Both the position numbers and the translations under genes were made by a program. Below the pieces are notes generated by a model. The model was given only the letters and a program-made list of their open reading frames with translations. It did not search any database and was not told the DNA's origin. A stretch of 58,559 bases of DNA from Bernardetiaceae bacterium (GTDB lineage Bacteria > Bacteroidota > Bacteroidia > Cytophagales > Bernardetiaceae), in contig JAFIER010000146.1 in the NCBI GenBank assembly GCA_020832465.1, positions 1-58,559 of the forward strand, in the 5' to 3' direction. Below, in pieces: positions 51,738-58,559 of the stretch; within the stretch, counting starts at the first letter, position 1, and every line of letters starts with the position of its first letter.

Positions 51738-53099
51738 ATGTTGAACCTTTCGCCTAACCGAATCAAGAGCAAAGACGGACTCGAGGGTCTTTATATCTTT
51801 GAGCTTTTGCATACGCCCAAAAATGCGCGCTGGGTAGCATACTGGATTATTATACTTATGCTGGTAAGTTTTATTGCCCTTTTCTTACCCTGGCAACAGA
51901 ACATTCAAGGATACGGTAGTGTTACTGTTTTTGATTTGCAAGACAGACCGCAAACGGTTTATCCCGTAGTCGGAGGGCGAATTTCTGACTGGTTTGTCCA
52001 AGAGGGGCAGTTTGTGCAAACAGGTGATACGCTTGCCATGATCTCGGAGATTAAAGATTACTACTTTGACCCAAGACTTGTCGAACGTATGAACGACCAA
52101 ATTAGGGCACAAAAAGACCTTATTTTAGCCTTAGACCAAAAAGCACAAGCCTTAGATGAGCAAACCTCTGCCCTGAAGCAAGGAATGGTGCTCGACCTCT
52201 CGCAAGCAAGAAACAGAGTCCAGCAGCTCGAGTATAGAGTTACTATGGATAGTGCAGACCTCGTCGCTGCTGAAATTGAGTTTAAAGTTGCACAGCAGCA
52301 GTATGAGCGTGAAAAACAACTTTTTGAGAAAACGCTTGTATCACGTACTGACTTGGAGCGTCTCGAACTTGCAAGCCAAAACACAACGGCTAAATTGCAA
52401 TCGGCTCAAAATAAACTTGCTACAAGTAAAAATCAATACCTAAATGCCAAAATCAATATAAGTAGTATCAAAGCAGACTACCTCGGCAAAATTGCTAAAA
52501 CAGTCTCAGACCGTAACTCTACATTGGCATATATAGAAGAAAATAAGCTCAAAAGAGCAAAGCTCGAGAACGAACTCAGCAATATAGAAATTAGACAATC
52601 TTACTATGTCGTGCGTGCGCCACAAACAGGATATGTAGTAAAAACACTCAAAACAGGTATTGGTGAAATTGTCAAAGAGGGCGAAGGCTTAATGACGGTT
52701 ATGCCTGCTAATCAGCAACGTGCCGTAGAGCTTTATGTCTCGGCTACGGATATACCCCTTCTTGTAGAAGGCACAAAAGTGCGTCTTGAGTTTGATGGCT
52801 GGCCCGCACTTGTCTTCTCGGGCTGGGAAACCGTTACCGTAGGTACTTTTGGTGGCGTTATTCAAGTTATTGATTATATCAATACAAAAGATAAGTATAG
52901 GGTATTGATTCTGCCAGATGCCGAAGATGAAAAATGGCCAAAAGGATTGCGCATAGGCTCGGGCGTATATGGGTGGGCTATGCTCAACGAAGTGCCTATA
53001 TGGTATGAAATCTGGAGACAGCTCAATGCCTTCCCGCCACTACCTGGAAAAGGATCACCCGCAGAAGACAAAACCATCAAACTCGATGATTTGTATTAA
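51738..53099 (+). CDS. HlyD-family membrane fusion protein
   Basis: 453 residues. One N-terminal membrane segment (ARWVAYWIIILMLVSFIALFLPW), a lipoyl-like half-motif (GGRISDWFVQEGQFVQTGDTLAMISE), then a long coiled coil (about 115-290). The barrel-sandwich returns with YYVVRAPQTGYVVKTLKTGIGEIVKEGEGL, and a beta-barrel domain ends the protein. It links the ABC exporter at 49335 to an outer-membrane TolC-like channel, which is not in this window. The 156-base gap contains a weak TATTTGTG, so an own promoter is possible. Export of a peptide or protein is the likely role. Confidence 0.88.
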   Translation: MLNLSPNRIKSKDGLEGLYIFELLHTPKNARWVAYWIIILMLVSFIALFLPWQQNIQGYGSVTVFDLQDRPQTVYPVVGGRISDWFVQEGQFVQTGDTLAMISEIKDYYFDPRLVERMNDQIRAQKDLILALDQKAQALDEQTSALKQGMVLDLSQARNRVQQLEYRVTMDSADLVAAEIEFKVAQQQYEREKQLFEKTLVSRTDLERLELASQNTTAKLQSAQNKLATSKNQYLNAKINISSIKADYLGKIAKTVSDRNSTLAYIEENKLKRAKLENELSNIEIRQSYYVVRAPQTGYVVKTLKTGIGEIVKEGEGLMTVMPANQQRAVELYVSATDIPLLVEGTKVRLEFDGWPALVFSGWETVTVGTFGGVIQVIDYINTKDKYRVLILPDAEDEKWPKGLRIGSGVYGWAMLNEVPIWYEIWRQLNAFPPLPGKGSPAEDKTIKLDDLY

Positions 53100-53120
53100 A
53101 AATTATCACGCTTAGAGATT

Positions 53121-53153
53121 AGAACTAACATTTCTCAAAGAAATGTTAGTTCT
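53121..53153. terminator. Hairpin between convergent genes
   Basis: AGAACTAACATTTCT pairs perfectly with AGAAATGTTAGTTCT around CAA. It combines the arms of both shared hairpin modules. It sits 22 bases after the HlyD stop and 34 before the stop of the convergent gene, so it may terminate both. Confidence 0.6.
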
Positions 53154-53187
53154 CTCGCTTAAGACTAGGGCTGAACATTATGATCAG

Positions 53188-54141
53188 TTAGCCTTCTTGG
53201 GCTGCAATCCAATGCTTAATTTTATGAGCAAGGATTTCATTGATACGCTTTTCTGATTCAAAAGTTAGGCCTGCAATATGTGGGGTCAAGATTACATTAT
53301 CAAATGCCTTGAGCCGCTCAAAAGTATCCTGCTGCTCGCTAGTAAGGTTGGAGAGTTTCTCATTTTCTAATACATCTAAGGCTGCCCCTTTAATTTTACC
53401 CTGCTGTAAGCCTTCCAATAAAGCTGGAGTACTTACAACCTCACCTCTGGAAGTATTGATAAGATAAAAAGGCTTTTTAAAACCTCTAATAAAGGCAGCA
53501 TCGACAAAATGAAAATTATCCGCATTGATAGGAATATGCAAACTTAAAATATCGGCTTCAGCTTGAATCGCTGCCAAAGAGGCATTTTCAATACCTTCAA
53601 AAGGAATAGCGCGCTCCTCAATATCATTGGCTAAAATGCGACAACCCAAACCACGCAAACATTGGGCAAACCTACTGCCATTGTTGCCAAAACCAATAAT
53701 ACCGACAGTCTTATCAGAGAGTTCGGTGCCCCGATTACGCTCTCTATCCCATATTTTTTGACGAACTTCACCATTTGCACGCGGTATGTGATTGAGTAAA
53801 CTCAAAAGCAGGCCCAAAGCATGCTCGGCTACGGCATTGCTATTACCCTCAGGCGTAGAAATAAGAGTTATATGACGTGAAGCAAGTGCTTGCTGGTCGA
53901 TAGTCTCGACCCCTGAACCGGCACGTGCCACTAGCTTGAGCTTGGCTTGTTGTGCTATAAAATCAGCATTGACTTTAATTTTACTACGCAGTACAAGCCC
54001 GTCATAATCTTTAAGTTTTTTGCTTACTTCTTCTTCTGGAATATCAGGTAGGTAGTCAAACGAAATGCCCGCCTGCTCGAAAAGTAAAGTAATAGAAGCA
54101 TGTAGCTCATCGACAATCAAAATTTTAAATTTGCTTTGCAT
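53188..54141 (-). CDS. D-2-hydroxyacid dehydrogenase (phosphoglycerate dehydrogenase-like)
   Basis: About 317 residues from the ATG at 54141; upstream in-frame sequence is not conserved-looking, and MQSKFKILIVDELH starts the fold. The Rossmann motif is VGIIGFGNNGSRFAQCLRG (GFGNNG rather than GxGxxG: the fourth and fifth residues are Asn-Asn). The catalytic pieces are NTSRGEVVST (Arg), LDVLENE (Glu) and LTPHIAGLTFESE (His). There is no ACT domain, unlike the SerB-SerA fusion. The cofactor loop ends with Asn-Asp-Ile-Glu, favouring NAD. The substrate may be 3-phosphoglycerate or another 2-hydroxyacid. It lies 47 bases beyond the terminator of HlyD, and a family A element separates it from hmgA. 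Confidence 0.85.
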   Translation of the reverse strand: MQSKFKILIVDELHASITLLFEQAGISFDYLPDIPEEEVSKKLKDYDGLVLRSKIKVNADFIAQQAKLKLVARAGSGVETIDQQALASRHITLISTPEGNSNAVAEHALGLLLSLLNHIPRANGEVRQKIWDRERNRGTELSDKTVGIIGFGNNGSRFAQCLRGLGCRILANDIEERAIPFEGIENASLAAIQAEADILSLHIPINADNFHFVDAAFIRGFKKPFYLINTSRGEVVSTPALLEGLQQGKIKGAALDVLENEKLSNLTSEQQDTFERLKAFDNVILTPHIAGLTFESEKRINEILAHKIKHWIAAQEG

Positions 54142-54246
54142 AAGAGGAGTGTAAAGTTTTTTTAGATTATATGATTCAAAACAAAACCCCAGTCTCAAGT
54201 AATGCACTCGAGGCTGGAGCTTTTGCTTTTTTAGTACTAATACAGT

Positions 54247-54370
54247 CATGCAACTATAGATTTTTCCATAGCGTGGGTTTTATAAAAAACACACATTATG
54301 GAAAAATGGGCTTAGCAATAACATGTCTTTGAGATATGTTATTGCTGGCTGGTGAATGTATAGCAGCCTG
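54247..54370. repeat. Family A element, old long copy
   Basis: CATGCAACTATAGATTTTTCCATAGCGTGGG..., AAAAATGGGCTTAGCAATAACATGTCTTTGAGATATGTTATTGCTGGC, and GAATGTATAGCAGCCTG. Both ends have mutated, and no clear target duplication remains. It lies between the dehydrogenase and dioxygenase genes. Confidence 0.8.
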
Positions 54371-54417
54371 ACTAACAGTTCTCTGAAAACTCTTAGTGCT
54401 TACTCGTATGAAGCATT

Positions 54418-55584
54418 CTACTCGTTCCAGCTATAAGGATAGTTTTCATCTAAAAACTCAACGGCACTTTTAGCCACAAAAAGCGGTTTAAATGTATCTA
54501 TCATAACAGCATATTCATCAGTTTTTTCTTTGCCAATGCTGGCTTCCATCGTACCAGGATGAGGACCGTGTGGTAGCCCACCAGGGTGTACTGTAAACGA
54601 ACCCCTATCAATACCCTTGCGGCTCATAAATTCTCCTTCGGCATAATATAATACTTCATCAGAGTCAATATTAGAATGATTATAAGGTGCGGGAATGGAT
54701 AAAGGGTGATAGTCAAAAAGACGAGGTACAAAAGAGCATATCACAAATCCCATACCCGCTTGAAAGGTTTGATGCACGGGAGGCGGTTGATGAATGCGTC
54801 CAGTAATAGGCTCAAAATCGTAGATAGAAAGGGTATAGGGATAGAGACAGCCGTCCCAGCCTACGACATCTAAGGGAGAGAATCCGTAGATATATTCATA
54901 CAAAAAACCACTTTTTTTGACTTTGACAAGCGTATCTTTGGGTTCTTTTTCTAATACAATTTCTTGTGGTGGGTGAATATCACGCTCACAATAAGGGGAA
55001 TGCTCGAGGAGCTGTCCCATTTCATTACGGTAGCGAGAGACGGTTTCTATTGGTGCAAAAGATTCGACGATAAGCACACGTGGTTGCTCGCCTTTATCAA
55101 ATTCAATTTTGAAAACCGTAGTACGTGGAATGACCACATAATCGCCTTTTTTGATGCGTAATTTGCCAAACTGCGAGTACAAATAACCACTACCGTCATG
55201 TATATAAAGCATCTCGTCAGCCTCTCCATTTTTATAGAAATAATCCATACTTAGCTTGGTAGGCTGTGCAAGCGAAATGATACAATCGCTATTAAATAGC
55301 ATGGCTCGCCTTGCTTGCAAAAAGTCCCCTTCGGTTATGGGCATATCGCTTGTTTTGATATGCGTGGGCTGTAGTGGATAGCCCTCCAATTTTTCAGGTG
55401 CGAAGGGCTGTGGTTTGCCTACTTTTTTAATTTTTGTAGGCGGATTGATATGATAGAGATTCGAATAGATGCCAGAAAATCCGTAAGAACTTACCAACTC
55501 TTCTTGATAAAGAGAACCATCGGGCTGTCTGAACTGTGTGTGTCTTTTGAGGGGAATCTGACCCATTTTGTGATAATAAGGCAT
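54418..55584 (-). CDS. hmgA: Homogentisate 1,2-dioxygenase
   Basis: 388 residues of cupin fold, the size of the Bacteroidota form (shorter than the human enzyme). MPYYHKMGQIPLKRHTQFRQPDG begins it, and LYQEELVSSYGFSG is family-typical. Iron ligands are expected in APYNHSNIDSDEVLYYAEGE (His and Glu) and in GGLPHGPHPGTMEAS (His). The enzyme opens the ring of homogentisate in tyrosine and phenylalanine breakdown. No other tyrosine-catabolism gene is adjacent. No start alternative is needed: the ATG at 55584 is followed by a conserved N-terminus. Confidence 0.85.
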   Translation of the reverse strand: MPYYHKMGQIPLKRHTQFRQPDGSLYQEELVSSYGFSGIYSNLYHINPPTKIKKVGKPQPFAPEKLEGYPLQPTHIKTSDMPITEGDFLQARRAMLFNSDCIISLAQPTKLSMDYFYKNGEADEMLYIHDGSGYLYSQFGKLRIKKGDYVVIPRTTVFKIEFDKGEQPRVLIVESFAPIETVSRYRNEMGQLLEHSPYCERDIHPPQEIVLEKEPKDTLVKVKKSGFLYEYIYGFSPLDVVGWDGCLYPYTLSIYDFEPITGRIHQPPPVHQTFQAGMGFVICSFVPRLFDYHPLSIPAPYNHSNIDSDEVLYYAEGEFMSRKGIDRGSFTVHPGGLPHGPHPGTMEASIGKEKTDEYAVMIDTFKPLFVAKSAVEFLDENYPYSWNE

Positions 55585-55796
55585 ACTTCAAGTAATTTTT
55601 TAATGCGTAAAATAGAATGTGTGTGTTGGTGTATTTTTCGTTAGTAAATCCTGTCTTATTTTAGTTGGTTTAAATATACGGAATTAAAGCCTTTTTTGCT
55701 AATATATCCACAAAAAAAGTCTTTGCACTGTGCAGTACAAAGACTTTTTTTGTGGATTTGCTAATTCTATTACGACTTAGAAATACAGATTTTTTT
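55585..55796. other. Gap between hmgA and tonB
   Basis: Contains a hairpin AAAAAAAGTCTTTGCACTGTGCAGTACAAAGACTTTTTTT at about 55713-55754, a plausible terminator for the minus-strand tonB gene. Nothing else is recognised. Confidence 0.6.
55713..55754 (-). terminator. Terminator of tonB
   Basis: AAAAAAAGTCTTTG(T)AC pairs with its mirror across a CTGTGCAG loop and is followed on the minus strand by T residues. Confidence 0.82.
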
Positions 55797-56627
55797 TTAG
55801 CTACGCAATCTAAACGTAATAGGGACTCTAATTCGAGTTCTTACGGCACGTCCACGTTGCTTAGCAGGATTCCATTTAGGTGCATTTTTGATTACTCTAA
55901 GTGCTTCCTCATCACAACCAGCGCCAATACCTTTGAGCACCTCTACTTGAGTGAGCGAACCATCTTTTTCTACAACAAAGACTACAAAAACTTTACCCTG
56001 CACTTGCATACGCTTAGCTTGCTTTGGATATTTGATTTCTTTGGATACGTATTCGTAAAAGGCTTCCATGCCACCTACAGGCGTAGCGGCTTCTTCTACA
56101 ATATCAAAGATTTCGTTAGAGTCTTCTTTCTCTTCTTTTTTTACAACACCAGGTGTTGCCGATACTACATCAGTAACGATATCGCTTACATCTGGCACTT
56201 CGACTTCGGTTTCAATCTCGACTTCGTCTTCGAGCTCTACATCATCTTCGACCTCTACGATTTCAGGGTCTTGTACGATTTGCTTTGGGGGCGGTGGTTC
56301 TGCTTGTACTGTTTGCGGTATATCAATGGCTTCCTCTTGATTAGAAGGAGGCGTTCCTAAATCCATTAAGTTTCCACCATCGGCAAAGTTCCAGTTAAAA
56401 ACAGTCCAAGTAATTGCCAAACTAAGTATAAGCCCAACGTTCATAATAATCGGACGGTACTTGTTGATGTTCACGTCGTCGTATTTGAGTTTAACAGACG
56501 TGCGCTCTTCTATAGGTGCGCCATTTTCTTTTATATCATTACCGCTCTTATCGAGGATAAATTTGAAAAGCCCAATGGCACCTACGACTAAGGCTGCAAA
56601 GCCAATAAAAACTAATAATCCTATCAT
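55797..56627 (-). CDS. TonB energy-transducing protein with an extra N-terminal membrane segment
   Basis: 276 residues. The C-terminal 90 residues are a standard TonB domain: GGMEAFYEYVSKEIKYPKQA, QVQGKVFVVFVVEKDG, GCDEEALRVIKNAPKWNPAKQRG and the final strand RIRVPITFRL. Before it is an acidic Val/Glu/Pro linker (EAEPPPPK-like, VEDDVELEDEVEIETEVEV) that spans the periplasm. Unusually, two membrane segments exist: MIGLLVFIGFAALVVGAIGLF at the start and VGLILSLAITWTVFNW at 68-83; the second aligns with the usual TonB anchor. A -7 element TATTTTTG lies at 56650-56657 on the minus strand, so the longer start is used. It passes energy from ExbB/ExbD to TonB-dependent receptors. Confidence 0.9.
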   Translation of the reverse strand: MIGLLVFIGFAALVVGAIGLFKFILDKSGNDIKENGAPIEERTSVKLKYDDVNINKYRPIIMNVGLILSLAITWTVFNWNFADGGNLMDLGTPPSNQEEAIDIPQTVQAEPPPPKQIVQDPEIVEVEDDVELEDEVEIETEVEVPDVSDIVTDVVSATPGVVKKEEKEDSNEIFDIVEEAATPVGGMEAFYEYVSKEIKYPKQAKRMQVQGKVFVVFVVEKDGSLTQVEVLKGIGAGCDEEALRVIKNAPKWNPAKQRGRAVRTRIRVPITFRLRS

Positions 56628-56649
56628 AATATTTGTTTGTGTTTTGGAA

Positions 56650-56657
56650 CAAAAATA
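56650..56657 (-). promoter_or_regulatory. -7 element of tonB
   Basis: Read on the minus strand this is TATTTTTG, an exact consensus match, 22 nt before the ATG at 56627. It supports the longer TonB start. Confidence 0.65.
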
Positions 56658-56846
56658 AAATGTTATAACCTAAATACCAAATTTTTTTAGCTAAAATTTA
56701 AAATTGGTTTGTATCTATGCGCATAATACGCTACTTATGGAAAAGTAACAGGTTTTTTGATTTTTTTAGCCAAATAAAATAATAATTCTCAAAGAAATGT
56801 TATTTTTAGGCATTTTAGACGGTATAGCCTAAACATAGCTAAGTTA

Positions 56847-57875
56847 CTAATTTTTCGTATTAGGGTCGTTATCCTCGTCTTGATTTCTGTTTTTCTTACT
56901 ATTTACGGGCATATTAGGGTTAGCTATGGCATCTCGCATATCCGTATCTGATTTGATATTTTGCATGCGATAGTGATCCATAATTCCGATATTGCCATTG
57001 CGCAAAGCGTATGCAATAGATTTAGGTACTTCCGCCTCTGCTTCAATTACCCTTGCACGCGCTGATTGTGCTTTAGCACGCATTTCTTGCTCTACGGCCA
57101 CTGCCATAGCACGTCGCTCTTCGGCTTTGGCTTCGGCTACTTTGAGGTCTGCATTGGCTTGGTCTATTTGCAATTTTGCGCCTATATTCTCTCCAATATC
57201 AATATCTGCAATATCAATAGATAAAATCTCGAATGCCGTACCCACATCTAAACCTTTTTCAAGAACAATTTTAGATATTCTATCTGGATTTTCAAGCACA
57301 TCTTTATGAGATACTGCCGAACCTACGGAGGTTACGATACCCTCGCCTACACGTGCTAAGATAGTATCTTCGCCCGAGCCACCCACAAGCTGTGAAATGT
57401 TCGCACGCACCGTAACTCTTGCTTTTGCAATGAGCTGAATACCGTCCTGAGCTACAGCAGCTACAGCAGGGGTGCTTATCACTTGCGGATTTACAGAAAT
57501 TTGAACCGCTTCGAATACATCACGACCCGCCAAATCGATAGCCGCTGCTTGCTGAAAAGTTAATTCTATATTTGCTTTATCAGCAGAAATTAAGGCTTTA
57601 ATGACGGAAGGCACATTACCGCCCGCCAAATAGTGAGTTTCTAAACCCTCAAGCGTAACCTCAGAGAGACCAGCCTTTGATGCTGTAATCATAGACTCCA
57701 AAATAAGACGTGGGGGGACACGGCGCAAGCGCATACCTACTAATGAAAACAAACTTACACGTACACCTGAAAATATGGCAGAAAGCCATAAATTGACGGG
57801 AATAAGTCTCAAAAGAATAATAGTACCTACTAAACCAATAGCAAGCAAGATAAGAAGACCGCCAAATTCACCCAT
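56847..57875 (-). CDS. floA: Flotillin-like protein FloA
   Basis: 342 residues: an N-terminal membrane segment ([25 protein letters not shown]), then a second hydrophobic patch, then the SPFH domain with [21 protein letters not shown]-type opening, [24 protein letters not shown] and the long coiled flotillin region rich in Ala/Glu ([20 protein letters not shown]). FloA organises membrane microdomains. It starts 84 bases after the NfeD gene on the same strand; NfeD-FloA is a standard operon pair in many bacteria. Expression probably starts upstream of nfeD. Confidence 0.95.
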   Translation of the reverse strand: MGEFGGLLILLAIGLVGTIILLRLIPVNLWLSAIFSGVRVSLFSLVGMRLRRVPPRLILESMITASKAGLSEVTLEGLETHYLAGGNVPSVIKALISADKANIELTFQQAAAIDLAGRDVFEAVQISVNPQVISTPAVAAVAQDGIQLIAKARVTVRANISQLVGGSGEDTILARVGEGIVTSVGSAVSHKDVLENPDRISKIVLEKGLDVGTAFEILSIDIADIDIGENIGAKLQIDQANADLKVAEAKAEERRAMAVAVEQEMRAKAQSARARVIEAEAEVPKSIAYALRNGNIGIMDHYRMQNIKSDTDMRDAIANPNMPVNSKKNRNQDEDNDPNTKN

Positions 57876-57959
57876 GATATTGAAAAATTTAAGTTGCTAT
57901 GATGTTTTTTATGATAAATTGCAATTGAATCAGAAATGTAGTGATTTATTTTGACAATA

Positions 57960-58430
57960 TCAAATAGGCTTGACTGTTATCTGCCTACCTTTGATTTGCG
58001 TAATCTCTACGGGCGTTTTCTGGTCTATAAATCCACCCGTACTTTTAACCTCAAAACTTTCCCCATCAAACTCTGCCGTACCCGAAGGACGAAGCGCAGT
58101 AAGTGTTATTCCTTGTTTACCTACACTTAGTAAATCATAGGGCTGCGAAATATTAACCCCACCTTTAATGCTATCCTCGAGCATAAAGCGTTCCCAAATT
58201 CTATGCTTTACGCCTACCCCAATAAGCAAGCCGATAGAAGAAAAAGATGCGCTCAAAGCTACCGTTCCCCAAAAAGTACCAAACATCGTATAAGACAAAA
58301 TGACGCCTGCAATAGTCAATATGATTCCTAAAATGCCCGCTTTGAGCACACCCGGAAAAATAAAAACCTCTAACAACAACAAAAGTAAGCCCGGCACAAT
58401 AAGCAGTAATACATAAAAAAAATCTTGCAT
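57960..58430 (-). CDS. NfeD-like membrane protein
   Basis: About 156 residues from the ATG at 58430; the frame extends slightly upstream without support, and MQDFFYVLLLIVPGLLLLLLE begins the first membrane segment. Three to four segments (VFIFPGVLKAGILGIILTIAGVILSY, VALSASFSSIGLLIGVGV) are followed by a C-terminal OB-fold domain with the typical VGKQGITLTALRPSGTAEFDGE. NfeD proteins partner with SPFH/flotillin proteins. This is the short form without the protease domain. It heads the operon to floA. Confidence 0.92.
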   Translation of the reverse strand: MQDFFYVLLLIVPGLLLLLLEVFIFPGVLKAGILGIILTIAGVILSYTMFGTFWGTVALSASFSSIGLLIGVGVKHRIWERFMLEDSIKGGVNISQPYDLLSVGKQGITLTALRPSGTAEFDGESFEVKSTGGFIDQKTPVEITQIKGRQITVKPI

Positions 58431-58460
58431 CGTTTTATTATTTTTTTGAATAGAAGGCAT

Positions 58461-58546
58461 CATACTACCATATATGCAAAAAGGGGCTTAGAAATAGCAT
58501 TTCTCAAAGAAATGTTATTTCTGGCTAGCGAATGTATAGTAGTATG
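58461..58546. repeat. Family A element, minimal form (86 bp), with exact 9-bp target duplication
   Basis: CATACTACCATATATG, AAAAGGGGCTTAGAAATAGCATTTCTCAAAGAAATGTTATTTCT, then GGCTAGCGAATGTATAGTAGTATG. The long stem is missing. AGAAGGCAT is duplicated (58452-58460 and 58547-58555). It lies 30 bases upstream of the nfeD start codon. Confidence 0.96.
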
Positions 58547-58559
58547 AGAAGGCATAAGC

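Noticed and set aside
55752-56360. 202-codon open frame on the plus strand opposite tonB
   Set aside because: It is the reverse side of the low-complexity Val/Glu/Pro region of tonB. Its composition is Phe/Tyr-rich and resembles no protein.
4063-58546. CRISPR array or integron attC-like cassette array
   Set aside because: Repeats are dispersed over the whole window, flanked by target duplications, in both orientations and without spacers or cas/intI genes.
1-58559. A transposase gene for families A to E
   Set aside because: All long frames are accounted for by other families. None has a DDE or HUH-type motif, so any mobilising enzyme must lie outside the window.

Overview
The window looks like chromosomal DNA of a member of the Bacteroidota, most likely an order-Cytophagales-like gliding bacterium. 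I infer this from the content: a type IX secretion (T9SS) sorting domain of the gliding-motility C-terminal type, a carboxypeptidase-regulatory-domain TonB-dependent receptor, a periplasmic-propeller sensor, an S46 dipeptidyl-peptidase, a fused alpha-beta 2-oxoacid dehydrogenase E1, and several promoters of the Bacteroidota form TTTG-N19/20-TAnnTTTG. I cannot place it below order. Genes are ordinary, AT-rich and mostly monocistronic. There are no rRNA genes, CRISPR arrays, phage genes or transposase genes.

Layout. 0.4-7.4 kb: a SerB-SerA fusion for serine synthesis, a metal-chelate-binding lipoprotein preceded by an (AC)n tract, a small membrane protein, an RfbB dehydratase with a long coiled-coil tail, and greA. 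7.9-17.4 kb: an acyltransferase, rplU-rpmA, a sodium:solute symporter, a dolichol-phosphate-mannose-synthase-like glycosyltransferase, tRNA-Pro(GGG), proline dehydrogenase, and an alpha/beta hydrolase with an ABC ATPase. 17.6-26.7 kb: a haem-c lipoprotein, then a minus-strand operon of propeller/GAF/SpoIIE-phosphatase sensor, LuxE-like acyl-protein synthetase, MoxR ATPase and a polytopic membrane protein. 27.3-39.0 kb: S46 peptidase, ychF, lipase, a tandemly duplicated 43-residue coiled-coil microprotein (second copy frameshifted), a GNAT, uridine kinase, an MscS channel and 2-oxoacid dehydrogenase E1. 39.7-58.4 kb: a giant T9SS-secreted PKD protein, an ankyrin-like protein, an outer-membrane protein, a TonB-dependent receptor, an ABC exporter with a degenerate ATPase plus its HlyD partner, a hydroxyacid dehydrogenase, homogentisate dioxygenase, TonB, FloA and NfeD.

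The most striking content is between the genes. At least five families of short intergenic elements (called A to E here) fill most gaps. Family A (86-124 bp) has inverted ends CATACTACTATACATT and exact 9-bp target duplications at four copies. Family B (about 108-153 bp) has ends GGGTGTACG and 7-8-bp duplications. Family C is 91 bp, has ends GGTAGT, three copies that are identical over their whole length, and 8-bp duplications at two of them. Families A, B and C have unrelated ends but carry interchangeable hairpin modules (one built on AATAACATTTCT, one on ACTAACAGTT). This is a modular system of non-autonomous mobile hairpins with no transposase in the window. Elements are nested in one another, several abut stop codons, and three of the four complete C copies lie between convergent genes.

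All calls rest on reading the sequence and on general family knowledge. No searches or folding programs were run. Repeat coordinates were read by eye and may be off by a few bases at degenerate ends.
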